Shown here one piece after another: positions 6,676 to 14,017 of a stretch of 17,888 nucleotides of DNA (the first letter of the stretch is position 1; the number at the start of each line of letters is the position of its first letter). The DNA lies in NCBI GenBank assembly GCA_918219625.1, contig CAKJXT010000107.1:1-17888 (forward strand), given 5' to 3'. Under the pieces are notes generated by a model that saw only the letters and a program-made list of their open reading frames with translations, was not told the origin of the DNA and did not search any database. The stretch comes from Bacilli bacterium. Lineage in GTDB: Bacteria; Bacillota_I; Bacilli_A; RF39; UBA660. The position numbers were made by a program, and so were the translations under genes.

Positions 6676-7776
6676 TTATATTGTTTGCTCTTCTAATATT
6701 CTTATTCCTTCTATTGCTAGATTTAGTGCTGAATTTATATCTCTATCGATATGATTCCCACACTCACAATCATATACTCTAGTTTCTAACACAAGATTAT
6801 GAATGCTACTACAACAATAACATTTCTTACTAGAAGGGAAATATTTATCTACTTTGATAATTCTTTTACCAAGTTGTTCTAATTTATAGGTAAGTTTATT
6901 TATAAACATACCATAACTATTATCATATATATTCTTACCAAAATGATGATGTTTACTTATTTCTTTTAGATCTAAGTCTTCAATGACAATAACATCATAC
7001 TTTTTAGATAATGATAATGCAAGTTTATTTAGAAAATCATTTCTTCTATTTCTTATTTTTATATGACATCTAGCCACATCATTTTTCCTTTTATAAAAGT
7101 TATTACTACCTTTAGTACATCTAGATAATAATCGTTGTTTTCCTTTAAGATTATCCAAATCTTTTTTCATAAATTTTGGATAATCTAAAAAATCCCCATT
7201 CGATAATACACCAAGATGTTCTTGACTATAATCTATACCAGTTATTGTAGAAAATTCATTATTAGTTTGGTTTTCTTCTAACAATTCATATTCATATAAT
7301 AACGATGCATAATATTTATTATCACATTCTCTTGATATAGTAACACTTTTTAATTTATAATCTTCTGGTATACTCTTGTGAACAATTGCTTTTATAATAC
7401 CAATTTTAGGTATTCTAATATGCTTATTATCAATAACTCTTGAATTATTGTTAGTAACACTTGTAGTATAGCTTTGATTCTTATTATGTTTAGATTTATA
7501 TTGAGGTTCTCCAAAGTGTTTAGGATTACTAAAGTGAGATTTAATTGCTTTCTTTAGATTTATTTGAACATTAGAATATGATGATGTATCAGCATCTAAT
7601 AACCAATCATTTTCATCATTATATACTTCTTTATAAGATACAACTTTACCCTTTTCTTTATATAAAGATAATAATCCATTATACATATATCTAACACAAC
7701 CAAAGTTTTTATTTAGTAATATCATTTGATTCTTATTTGGATACATTCTTATTTTTAGAGCCATATTCTTTTTCAT
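6676..7776 (-). CDS. tnpB: TnpB RNA-guided nuclease of the IS605 element
   Basis: This 366-residue OrfB/TnpB protein has all RuvC-like motifs. 'TGIDYS' supplies the first Asp (D182), 'VIVIEDLDL' the Glu (E266), and 'HIDRDINSALNLA' the last Asp (DRD at 344-346). A zinc ribbon uses C319/C322 and C337/C339. The N-terminal 'ALKIRMYPNKNQ' is typical of the family. TnpB is an RNA-guided DNA endonuclease that helps retain the element at its site. I chose ATG 7776, which has a GGGGTG site upstream, over the in-frame TTG at 7797; ATG 7764 is also possible. It overlaps the end of tnpA by 44 bases. Length is about normal for compact TnpBs and no disruption is visible, so the nuclease may be active although its transposase is broken. 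Confidence 0.9.
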   Translation of the reverse strand: MKKNMALKIRMYPNKNQMILLNKNFGCVRYMYNGLLSLYKEKGKVVSYKEVYNDENDWLLDADTSSYSNVQINLKKAIKSHFSNPKHFGEPQYKSKHNKNQSYTTSVTNNNSRVIDNKHIRIPKIGIIKAIVHKSIPEDYKLKSVTISRECDNKYYASLLYEYELLEENQTNNEFSTITGIDYSQEHLGVLSNGDFLDYPKFMKKDLDNLKGKQRLLSRCTKGSNNFYKRKNDVARCHIKIRNRRNDFLNKLALSLSKKYDVIVIEDLDLKEISKHHHFGKNIYDNSYGMFINKLTYKLEQLGKRIIKVDKYFPSSKKCYCCSSIHNLVLETRVYDCECGNHIDRDINSALNLAIEGIRILEEQTI

Positions 7777-8176
7777 TCTTACACCCCTGAGTTTCAATAT
7801 ATCTTTTTATTACATCAGTAGTAACACCACCAGTTGTTATAAGACAAAAGCTTTGTGACCAAAATGCATTTTTCCATAGTTTTTCTTTAATACTTGGAAA
7901 TTCATTCTTTATTAATCTACTGCTAGCACTTTTATATGCATTTATAAATTTACTTATATTAGAACTAGGTATTCCTCTAAACATAACATGAACATGGTCT
8001 ATATCATGATTTTATTCATCAACTGTGATTCCATAATTTTGGCCAATATAAGAAAAAATTTGTTTCAGTCTTTCAGAAATATCATCATTGATTACTTTCC
8101 TTCTATATTTTATTACCATTACAAGATGATAATATAATAAATATACTGAGTGTTGATTATGCTCTAGTTTTCTCAT
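7733..8176 (-). pseudogene. tnpA: TnpA HUH transposase with in-frame stop
   Basis: Translation from ATG 8176 gives MRKLEHNQHSVYLLYYHLV and continues for 54 codons to TAA at 8014-8012, then resumes in the same frame to the stop at 7733. Downstream of the stop are the HUH motif (HVH at 61-63) and the catalytic Tyr with YIETQ (Y126), both normal for IS200/IS605 Y1 transposases. The stop falls only six codons before the HUH motif. The upstream piece thus lacks the active site, and a restart at the next Met (7984-7982) would start just after HVH. Either way no complete enzyme is made. Without the stop the protein would be about 147 residues, the usual size. A single-base nonsense change (for instance from GAA) explains it; a sequencing error is possible. 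Confidence 0.85.
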
Positions 8177-8276
8177 AATATAATCACCTTACTAATTGTT
8201 CGACTGATATTATATCAATTTACTACAGGATAATCAACACTTTTACAGAAATTTCTTGAAAAAGCTCCAAATTCAT

Positions 8277-8300
8277 CCCACTACTTTTAGAAGATAGGGG
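8277..8300. repeat. Left-end hairpin of the IS605 element
   Basis: Pairs are CCC (8277-8279) with GGG (8298-8300), then CTA (8281-8283) with TAG (8295-8297), then CTT (8284-8286) with AAG (8291-8293). Single-base bulges sit at A8280 and A8294, and the loop is TTAG. It mirrors the right-end hairpin, including the bulged A, and is a likely TnpA recognition structure. Confidence 0.6.
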
Positions 8301-8314
8301 AATTCTTTGGCTAT

Positions 8315-8461
8315 TTAGTTAAATGTTTGTAAAAACTCTTCAGAGTATCCTGTAGATCTAGATATTATATCAAGAGGAACATTTTCTTTTAATAATGAAC
8401 AAGCAGTTTTAATTTTTGCTTTTTTAATTCCTTGCTCTATTCCTTTTTTAAAACCCTTCCT
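8315..8461 (-). pseudogene. Remnant of Rpn-type (PD-(D/E)XK) protein C-terminal tail
   Basis: About 48 codons ending at 8315 encode RKGFKKGIEQGIKKAKIKTA, then 'LLKENVPLDIISRSTGYSEEFLQTF'. This is the charged repeat plus helix tail typical of Rpn family recombination-promoting nucleases and related putative transposases. The catalytic domain is absent. The open frame continues upstream to a TTG at 8533, but that codon lies inside the tadC terminator stem. No in-frame ATG is present and no ribosome binding site is seen. The translated N-terminal part is merely Phe/Ile-rich, as expected from T-rich DNA. I therefore read this as a decayed gene end next to the insertion element. A real small membrane protein starting at TTG 8533 is the less likely alternative. 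Confidence 0.6.
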
Positions 8462-8511
8462 AGTAGCAGTAAAATATATTATGACATAAAAAAACAAAAT
8501 CCAAAACAAAC

Positions 8512-8537
8512 AAAAAAATTGGAAAAAATCCAATTTT
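8512..8537 (-). terminator. Intrinsic terminator of the tad operon
   Basis: A perfect 9-bp stem (8515-8523 with 8529-8537; minus strand AAAATTGGA and TCCAATTTT) encloses a 5-T loop and is followed by TTT. It begins 10 bases after the stop of the tadC-like gene and ends the unit that starts at the promoter near 12252. Confidence 0.85.
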
Positions 8538-8546
8538 ATAAAACTT

Positions 8547-9350
8547 TTAATAAGCCGTCATCATACCCATCATAGCAATCATCATGATACCCATGACACC
8601 ACCACCTGTACATACAAGCATAATCAATGTCCTTTTTTCCATGTTCTCTAAACGTTCTTTATACTTTTGTTCACGAGCCTTAGCTTGTAAAGAAGAGATT
8701 GTTCTAGAAAACATTAATAACTGTTCTTGTTTATTCTCTTGAGAACCAATACTTAAACGATATAATAATCTCATCATTCTCATTGAATCACGAACTGGAT
8801 ACTCTCTAGCAAATTCCATATAAGGTTCAACACTAGAATCACCAGCCTCGATTTGATCACACAAATGCTCTAACCCTTTTTTAAAAACAGAAGGAGCAGA
8901 ATCAATAGACTTTCTTAAAGCAACAGGTATAGTATAATGTTGAGCCAAAATTTCCAAACTCTTCAAATAATATGGAAGCAATAAATCTATTTGATGCATA
9001 TGTGCTTTTTTAAAACTATTTAATTGAATATATTCCATCTTAAAGAATACAAAGAATACAATGATTGATAACAAGAAATATATATATCCTTTATTTACTA
9101 AGAATATTAAAAGGAATGCAACAACAAATGCTAATCCAGCATTCTTAAGACGTTTATTAAACATCTTAGTACTATCAATCTCATCACCATATCTTAGCTT
9201 TAATAAATAATCATAATCTTTTTCCTTTAGAAAAGCAAAATAAGGAGTAAGTTCTTGAATAAATTTTTTACTATCAATCTTATTGTTAACAATAACAATA
9301 AAGAATATTATAGCTGTTATAACAGCAAATACAATTAAAGTTATATCCAT
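8547..9350 (-). CDS. TadC-like inner-membrane platform protein
   Basis: This 267-residue type II secretion F-domain protein has an N-terminal helix (about 3-22), two more near 70-105 ('GLAFVVAFLLIFLV', 'FLLSIIVFFVFF'), and a soluble helical T2SSF domain (about 110-235). The last helix is unusually Met/Gly-rich ('GGGVMGIMMIAMMGMM'). In Tad systems TadB and TadC form the membrane platform driven by the TadA/CpaF ATPase. The ATG at 9350 overlaps the TAA of the tadB-like gene by one base, with GGGGGCTGA upstream inside that gene, so translation is coupled. Its order after cpaF and tadB is the standard Tad order. A terminator follows the stop. It is shorter than PilC or ComGB, which fits the split TadB/TadC arrangement. 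Confidence 0.8.
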   Translation of the reverse strand: MDITLIVFAVITAIIFFIVIVNNKIDSKKFIQELTPYFAFLKEKDYDYLLKLRYGDEIDSTKMFNKRLKNAGLAFVVAFLLIFLVNKGYIYFLLSIIVFFVFFKMEYIQLNSFKKAHMHQIDLLLPYYLKSLEILAQHYTIPVALRKSIDSAPSVFKKGLEHLCDQIEAGDSSVEPYMEFAREYPVRDSMRMMRLLYRLSIGSQENKQEQLLMFSRTISSLQAKAREQKYKERLENMEKRTLIMLVCTGGGVMGIMMIAMMGMMTAY

Positions 9351-10252
9351 TATTCAGCCCCCACATTCTCATTATAAAATTTAGTACCACTTATTATAAA
9401 GAACGTGTTAATAACAACAACGCCATGAAGAAGTACCTGCATATAAAGATGCTTTAAATTTTCTATATAAGTAGGAACACCCAATATAAACTGAACAAGC
9501 ATAACCATTAAGTAAAGAACAATACCAAATTGTAAAAATTTCTTATAAAATGAAGCTCTATCAATTCTATCACGATAAACAGATTCAACAAGCATATCTA
9601 TATCCTGGCTCATATTTTCAAGTGACTCACCAGCATCCCTAGAACCTTCATTAGTAATTTGTAAAAATATTTGATGCATATTTCTAACAATGAAATAATC
9701 ATACTTACTATTCATATAATCAATTGATGCATCAATTGTACCATTAGCATATGACATATCAATCATTACTTTAACATCAGCCTTTACAGGATCTTCAAGT
9801 ACTCCTGAAGCATAAACACCCTCTAAAGACTTAACAAAAGCTTGAGTAGTAGCAAATTCCATAATTACATTTGTTGTATAAACCTGTATTTGCTCAAAAA
9901 TAAATTCACTATACAATCTTTTACAACGAAGATATGCCAAATACGGAACAAAACCAATAGCAATAAAACCATATATCAATGCAACAATTATATTATAAAA
10001 ATATAAATAACCTAAAACAGCAAAACCTATACCCAAAACAGCAACCTGTAAAGCATATTGTTTTGTAGTATACTCTTGTCCAAGTTCTTTAACCTTGTTT
10101 CTAACTTCTTTAAAAGAATAAGGGGCATACTTTTCATATAATGTACCAATTTGATCTATAACATAAGCAGAAAACTTCTCACCAGTATGCTTTCTATAAA
10201 GAACAATATAAACAATTATAAAAGCAATAAATACAAACATTAAAGTCTCCAT
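9350..10252 (-). CDS. TadB-like inner-membrane platform protein
   Basis: This 300-residue protein has a helix at the extreme N-terminus (about 2-19), a helical pair near 66-108 and a soluble T2SSF domain of about 120 residues. It contains 'MEFATTQAFVKSLEGVYASG' and 'QITNEGSRDAGESLENMSQDI', followed by C-terminal helices ('FGIVLYLMVMLVQFILGV', 'VLLHGVVVINTFFIISG'). The EGSRDAGESLENMSQDI segment is typical of TadB. Its role is the platform that couples CpaF ATP hydrolysis to pilus assembly, together with the TadC-like product. GGAGG lies 5 bases before the ATG and overlaps the end of the cpaF-like gene; the two genes are 9 bases apart. Confidence 0.82.
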   Translation of the reverse strand: METLMFVFIAFIIVYIVLYRKHTGEKFSAYVIDQIGTLYEKYAPYSFKEVRNKVKELGQEYTTKQYALQVAVLGIGFAVLGYLYFYNIIVALIYGFIAIGFVPYLAYLRCKRLYSEFIFEQIQVYTTNVIMEFATTQAFVKSLEGVYASGVLEDPVKADVKVMIDMSYANGTIDASIDYMNSKYDYFIVRNMHQIFLQITNEGSRDAGESLENMSQDIDMLVESVYRDRIDRASFYKKFLQFGIVLYLMVMLVQFILGVPTYIENLKHLYMQVLLHGVVVINTFFIISGTKFYNENVGAE

Positions 10253-10261
10253 AATACCTCC

Positions 10262-11365
10262 TTATTCATCAAATACAAAATCATCTTTTTGTTCACTAAT
10301 TACCTGATTAGCAGGAATTATGCAATCCTCAGGTAGTATTACACCTTGAGCACTCATGTACTCAAGCAAATATGGAGATGGATTATTTTTAACAACCCTT
10401 CCATCCATACCTTTTAAATAAATGTTATTAAACACCGCATTATTATCTTTATCAACATAGAACTCTGTAACACCTGCTATCTCACGAACAAAGCTCTTAG
10501 TCTCCTTACTTTGATAACCACGAATATAAACACCAATTTGAACATATCTATAAATAGACTTCAAAAATTGATCAATTTCCTGATTAGTTTCAAGCAAACT
10601 ATACATACGGTTAGGAATAGACTCAGCCTTATCAGCATGTATTGTAGATAAAATATAGTGTCCAGAAGATATAGAGTTACGAACAGCCATAACAGCCTCC
10701 GCACTACGAACCTCTGATAACAATATCCATTTAGGGTTCTGTCTCATACATGCAACTAACACATCAGAATAAGAAGCTATATTATTAGTCTTCATCGCAA
10801 CAATATCACGATGAGGAAAAATTCTATCTAAGTGAAGTTCCAATGTATCCTCGATAGTAATTATCTTCTCATTCTCTTTTATATGAGCACCTAAATATTT
10901 AACAAACTCAGTTTTACCACTACCTGTCTCCCCACAAACAATGATATTACAATGAGCTTCAACACACTTTAGAAGGAAATCATGAACCTCTAAAGTAACA
11001 TATTTTTCTTTTAATAATTTATCCTTTTCAAGTCTAATCTTAGCAGGAGTTTTACGCAAAACAGCAGCGATACCATTACGCGCTACTGAATCATGTACGA
11101 AATTAAAACGTAATTCAGCACTTTCAGCGTCCAATAATGGATGAGCAGAATTAAAAGACTTACCCATAACATTTGAACACTGAAATGCTAACTTTTCCAT
11201 AAATTCATTATTAATTTCAGGATCCTCAATCCTAAATATACCTCTAGATAATGTTTTTAGCCAAATTTGACCACCATTACTATAAGATATATCGGTAATA
11301 TCATCCTCATTCAAATACTTTAAAAGTGGCCCAAAATCAATTTGGGAAAACATATTCTCATGCAT
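10262..11365 (-). CDS. cpaF: CpaF/TadA-like secretion ATPase
   Basis: This 367-residue hexameric-type secretion ATPase has a full set of motifs. Walker A is GETGSGKT (145-152), the Asp box is 'IITIEDTLEL' (168-177), Walker B is 'WILLSEVR' (213-220, Glu 218), and the His box is 'STIHADKAESIPNRM' (240-254). An N-terminal domain of about 130 residues ('DITDISYSNGGQIWLKT', 'LRFNFVHDSVARNG') is characteristic of the CpaF/VirB11 group. It would power assembly from the cytoplasmic side through the TadB/TadC platform encoded next. The ATG at 11365 has AGGTGA upstream, overlapping the end of the cpaB-like gene (8-base gap). VirB11 is the nearest alternative, but adjacent tadB, tadC and cpaB homologues settle the system type. 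No catalytic residue is missing. Confidence 0.92.
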   Translation of the reverse strand: MHENMFSQIDFGPLLKYLNEDDITDISYSNGGQIWLKTLSRGIFRIEDPEINNEFMEKLAFQCSNVMGKSFNSAHPLLDAESAELRFNFVHDSVARNGIAAVLRKTPAKIRLEKDKLLKEKYVTLEVHDFLLKCVEAHCNIIVCGETGSGKTEFVKYLGAHIKENEKIITIEDTLELHLDRIFPHRDIVAMKTNNIASYSDVLVACMRQNPKWILLSEVRSAEAVMAVRNSISSGHYILSTIHADKAESIPNRMYSLLETNQEIDQFLKSIYRYVQIGVYIRGYQSKETKSFVREIAGVTEFYVDKDNNAVFNNIYLKGMDGRVVKNNPSPYLLEYMSAQGVILPEDCIIPANQVISEQKDDFVFDE

Positions 11366-11373
11366 ACTATCAC

Positions 11374-12177
11374 CTATTGAGCTTTTTGAATAGTATTTCT
11401 TGTTTGACCTGGAACAGGGTCAGTAGATAATGAAACAACACGAGCCTTAATATAATTAATTAACTCTTCAGTAGTCATCTTAATAGTAGCATCTTCATCA
11501 TCAATCCAAGCACCATGTTGTACTGGGAATAATTCTATATTAAGATAATTTGATCTAAGTAATAATAAGAAAATATCCTCTTGAGCAGCAAATAATAATT
11601 TATCAGCACTTCTAGACCCATCTGAAACATCATAAGTACTTCTACCACTACCATCAACGACATCTAAAACTTCAACATTCTCTAAGAATTTACCAACCAT
11701 AACAGAACCTTCATCAGAAGTAACTCTCATGTATAAATCAATTTTATCACCAGGCATAATCCCCCAAACATTAGATATACCAGAAGACTTCAAATCATAA
11801 GTAATTAAGAATTCTCCCTCTTTTAATTGCTTTAACAAATAATTAGGTAAAGCCTTTTCAGTAGTTAAAGTTTCCTTATAAAACATACTTCCTGCTGGAA
11901 TAACAGTATTAAAATTAGAAAACATACCAACAATCTCGCTGTCAGATGTAACTGCATTATCAGAAATATATGCTGAAGGAACCTCTACATGTTTAATCAT
12001 ATTAGCTGTAATTTGAGTTTTTGGTTGAATAGTTGATGCAGCAACAGGAACACTCTTAGGTTTAACTTGCTTATTAATTTGATAAGTATAAACACCCCAT
12101 AGCATACCAACTATTACCAATATACCAATAACAGTAACAGTGTTTTTGTTTTTTAAAAATCTTTTTATTGAATTCAT
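11374..12177 (-). CDS. cpaB: CpaB/RcpC-like SAF-domain pilus assembly protein
   Basis: This 267-residue protein has a short basic N-terminus and one transmembrane helix (about 14-31, 'VTVIGILVIVGMLWGVY'). A SAF-type domain follows (about 43-105): 'VPVAASTIQPKTQITANMI' and 'VIPAGSMFYKETL'. The remainder resembles the CpaB/RcpC C-terminal domain ('GEFLITYDL', 'GIMPGDKIDLYMRV', 'VEVLDVVD'). It is predicted to lie outside the membrane. In Gram-negative Tad systems CpaB/RcpC works with the secretin. With no secretin here, it may act within the cell wall, as in other Gram-positive Tad loci. It is the first gene of the four-gene tad operon, with AGGAAGGG about 7 bases before the ATG and a clear promoter upstream. 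Confidence 0.8.
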   Translation of the reverse strand: MNSIKRFLKNKNTVTVIGILVIVGMLWGVYTYQINKQVKPKSVPVAASTIQPKTQITANMIKHVEVPSAYISDNAVTSDSEIVGMFSNFNTVIPAGSMFYKETLTTEKALPNYLLKQLKEGEFLITYDLKSSGISNVWGIMPGDKIDLYMRVTSDEGSVMVGKFLENVEVLDVVDGSGRSTYDVSDGSRSADKLLFAAQEDIFLLLLRSNYLNIELFPVQHGAWIDDEDATIKMTTEELINYIKARVVSLSTDPVPGQTRNTIQKAQ

Positions 12178-12223
12178 ATTTTTTCCCTTCCTATCCTCTA
12201 CAATACACTACAGTATCATAATC

Positions 12224-12252
12224 ATTATATCTCATAAGTCAAAAATTTGCAA
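12224..12252 (-). promoter_or_regulatory. SigA promoter of the cpaB-cpaF-tadB-tadC operon
   Basis: On the minus strand TTGCAA (12252-12247) is followed after 17 bases by a perfect TATAAT (12229-12224). It lies 47 bases upstream of the cpaB ATG. A second possible pair, TTGACT with TATGAT and a 16-base spacer, overlaps it slightly downstream. Confidence 0.75.
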
Positions 12253-12263
12253 GAACAATATTT
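12241..12263 (-). terminator. Weak hairpin after the small-pilin operon
   Basis: On the minus strand AAATATTG (12263-12256) pairs with CAAATTT (12249-12243) with one bulged A, and a few T follow. It overlaps the -35 of the next promoter. It may give partial termination with read-through into the tad operon. Confidence 0.3.
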
Positions 12264-12266
12264 AAA

Positions 12267-12761
12267 TCATTGAACATTTATATCATTCTTAAAAATAGAA
12301 ATAGTTTCAGTTTCACCAGTAATTGGAATTTTTATCAAATCCCCAATAACGGGAATATCATATCTCATATAAGTAACAACTTTATATACATTTTTATATC
12401 TTAAAGAATCAGAATAATCCTTGGAGTAAATACAATATTCATATTTACCTACAGAATTATTTCTGATTATAAAATAACCATATGCATCAGAAGGACAATT
12501 GTCAGAAAAATTACTGATACTATAACCAGACCTAGATAAATACTCATTAACACTACTATCAAAAGAAGAATTACCAACAAAATTATCTGATTTCAAAGGA
12601 GTGTTTATATCATTCGCAAAATTAACCAATGAATCCAAAATATAATTGTTAATCTTATACGCTCTACTAAATGCCATAGAATTAATAAGAAGCATATAAA
12701 AAACAATTATGAAAGTAATGACCATATTTAAAATAAATGCATTACCAATCGCACCTTTCAT
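12267..12761 (-). CDS. Small TadE/pseudopilin-like anchored protein, 164 aa
   Basis: MKGAIGNAFILNMVITF begins a hydrophobic N-terminal helix (about 9-30) that leaves a soluble domain of about 130 residues outside the cell. Two Cys are present ('NCPSDAYGY' and 'YEYCIYSKD'), perhaps disulfide bonded. The C-terminal stretch 'MRYDIPVIGDLIKIPITGETETISIF' strongly resembles the segment 'MYIDLPVVSQIVRIPFFSKTKQM' in the next gene upstream, so the two are related. One N-terminal helix followed by a beta-rich domain is the layout of TadE-type pseudopilins. The usual TadE glutamate near residue 5 of the mature helix is not evident. It is the last gene of the operon starting at 16682, with AGGAGG before its ATG. 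A minor pilin or tip role is likely but inferred. Confidence 0.7.
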   Translation of the reverse strand: MKGAIGNAFILNMVITFIIVFYMLLINSMAFSRAYKINNYILDSLVNFANDINTPLKSDNFVGNSSFDSSVNEYLSRSGYSISNFSDNCPSDAYGYFIIRNNSVGKYEYCIYSKDYSDSLRYKNVYKVVTYMRYDIPVIGDLIKIPITGETETISIFKNDINVQ

Positions 12762-12770
12762 AAATACCTC

Positions 12771-13580
12771 CTAATATTGTGACCAATCATATGTAAAACC
12801 GCAAGACTTCTTACCAAATTTTAAAACATCTTGAGAATCAGATACATCATCAGATGTAGTATATGTAAAAGCATCCCTTATATCATAGCCATCATCCACA
12901 CTAAAAAGCTTACCTTTTAAATTTCTTTTTGAAACTGTGGATTCAGTATAATTTTCAAGTAAATAAGAAGCATATGCCACATTTATTTTTGAATCAGTAT
13001 CATTTTTAATTTCAGATGGAACCGTATCATAATCAATAAATTGATTATAATTCTGATCACTAGGATATAAACTAGAAATAGCTTTTAAATTTCTAAAATC
13101 ATACATTTGTTTTGTTTTAGAAAAAAAGGGAATACGGACAATTTGAGAAACAACAGGAAGATCAATATACATATATGTATAAACACCATATTGATATTTC
13201 TTAGTAATCCAAACAGAGTCAGTAGCAGAAGCATCCATTATATCATTATATGCATAGTACTCATCATCATTAAAATCCAAATTATATGAAACAACAGCAT
13301 AGTTACCATTTGTTTCGTTATCTGTCTTACATGGACCACCATAATTAGACTTACATTGAACATTAAATGGAACACTATATGAAATTCCACTAAGTTTTTT
13401 TGATATGGAATCAAGAGACAAGCAATTAAAACCCTCATATTTTTCTATTTCATTTACAATAATAGTATTAGCCCTAAAAGCACGATAATAACTAAAAATC
13501 CCAGCAATAATAGAAGAACAAACAAAGATAAACAAAATAATTGTATTTAATAAAAATGAATAACTTATACTTTCCTTCAC
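12771..13580 (-). CDS. TadE/pseudopilin-like anchored protein, 269 aa
   Basis: The start is GTG with AGGTGA about 5 bases upstream. A hydrophobic N-terminal helix (about 8-31, 'SFLLNTIILFIFVCSSIIAGIF') is followed by 'YYRAFRANTIIVNEIEKYEG', comparable to 'SRAYKINNYILDSLVNF' in the downstream gene. Four Cys in the exposed domain ('FNCLSLD', 'VQCKS', 'GPCKT', 'KSCGF') could form disulfides. The 'DLPVVSQIVRIPFF' motif is shared with the 164-residue neighbour, beyond which this protein has about 95 extra residues. It sits 8 bases after the 142-residue gene and 9 bases before the next. It is probably a pseudopilin or minor subunit, placed by architecture and position rather than a firm family match. 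Confidence 0.7.
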   Translation of the reverse strand: MKESISYSFLLNTIILFIFVCSSIIAGIFSYYRAFRANTIIVNEIEKYEGFNCLSLDSISKKLSGISYSVPFNVQCKSNYGGPCKTDNETNGNYAVVSYNLDFNDDEYYAYNDIMDASATDSVWITKKYQYGVYTYMYIDLPVVSQIVRIPFFSKTKQMYDFRNLKAISSLYPSDQNYNQFIDYDTVPSEIKNDTDSKINVAYASYLLENYTESTVSKRNLKGKLFSVDDGYDIRDAFTYTTSDDVSDSQDVLKFGKKSCGFTYDWSQY

Positions 13581-13588
13581 TATATCAC

Positions 13589-14017
13589 CTATTTCTCTGT
13601 ATACTCTAAAATAGCATCGATTTGATTAACAAGGTCAAACTCAAAATCTTCATTTAAAACAGTTGCTCCTTCTTTAGTTTTCAATCTAATGCTAACTTTA
13701 GGTGGATATTCATTTATGTCATAAAATTCAACAACATAAGTGTTAGCCAAAGAAGCGTTCTGAGAAAATCTCCTAATAAAACTTTCAACAAAAGCTTCTC
13801 TATTAATTCTAACAGTTCTTATATCGTCGCCATTATCAACATAATATGTTCCATAATCTATTGCATCCTTCATAGCAGCCTCTGTTGTTTCTTTCAAAAG
13901 AGTATAGTTTCTTTCTCCACTATTTGTAACCTTTTGCATAAAGAAAATAACAGAGATTATAATGACGCCAACACTAATAATAAATGCACCCCAAAAAGAC
14001 TCATTCACCGGTACCAC
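13589..14017 (-). CDS. Small anchored pseudopilin-like protein, 142 aa
   Basis: An N-terminal hydrophobic helix (about 10-27, 'GAFIISVGVIIISVIFF') is followed by an extracellular domain of about 110 residues without Cys. That domain starts with a helical segment ('RNYTLLKETTEAAMKDAIDYG') as in TadE-like proteins. It overlaps the end of the large secreted-protein gene by 17 bases. The start is GTG at 14017 or the GTG three codons later. The ribosome binding site GAAGGGGG lies inside the upstream gene, where it encodes Glu-Gly-Gly, so translation is coupled. The C-terminal part ('KVSIRLKTKEGATVLNEDFEFDLVNQI') looks beta-rich. A minor pilin that links the large secreted protein to the machinery is a reasonable guess, no more. 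Confidence 0.7.
   Translation of the reverse strand: MVPVNESFWGAFIISVGVIIISVIFFMQKVTNSGERNYTLLKETTEAAMKDAIDYGTYYVDNGDDIRTVRINREAFVESFIRRFSQNASLANTYVVEFYDINEYPPKVSIRLKTKEGATVLNEDFEFDLVNQIDAILEYTEK

Larger units (their letters stand above)
6572..8308 (-). mobile_element. IS200/IS605-type insertion element with tnpA and tnpB
   Basis: The element of about 1.7 kb encodes a broken HUH transposase (tnpA) followed by an overlapping tnpB on the same strand, the usual IS605 order. Each end carries a subterminal hairpin of the same design, both read on the plus strand. The right end pairs CCC-A-CCACTT (6582-6591) with AAGTGGGGG (6600-6608). The left end pairs CCC-A-CTACTT (8277-8286) with AAGATAGGGG (8291-8300), including small bulges. 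A bulged A after CCC occurs in both. There are no terminal inverted repeats or target duplications, as expected for this family. The exact tips cannot be fixed from one copy and could be off by about 10 bases. The element sits between the terminated tadC gene and cpaE and interrupts no recognisable gene. Confidence 0.8.

Noticed and set aside
8012..8014. Programmed recoding of the tnpA stop
   Set aside because: No slippery sequence or family precedent supports recoding here, and the frame is the same on both sides. A nonsense mutation or read error is simpler.
8547..11365. Reading the ATPase and membrane genes as a competence (ComG) or type IVa pilus set
   Set aside because: The ATPase is of the CpaF/VirB11 type, and two short F-domain proteins replace the single longer ComGB/PilC. 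A CpaB-like gene is adjacent.
13107..13438. Short frames on both strands within the 269-aa gene
   Set aside because: They lie inside a gene with a signal-anchor, good start and operon spacing. Their composition is typical of out-of-frame reading of AT-rich DNA.
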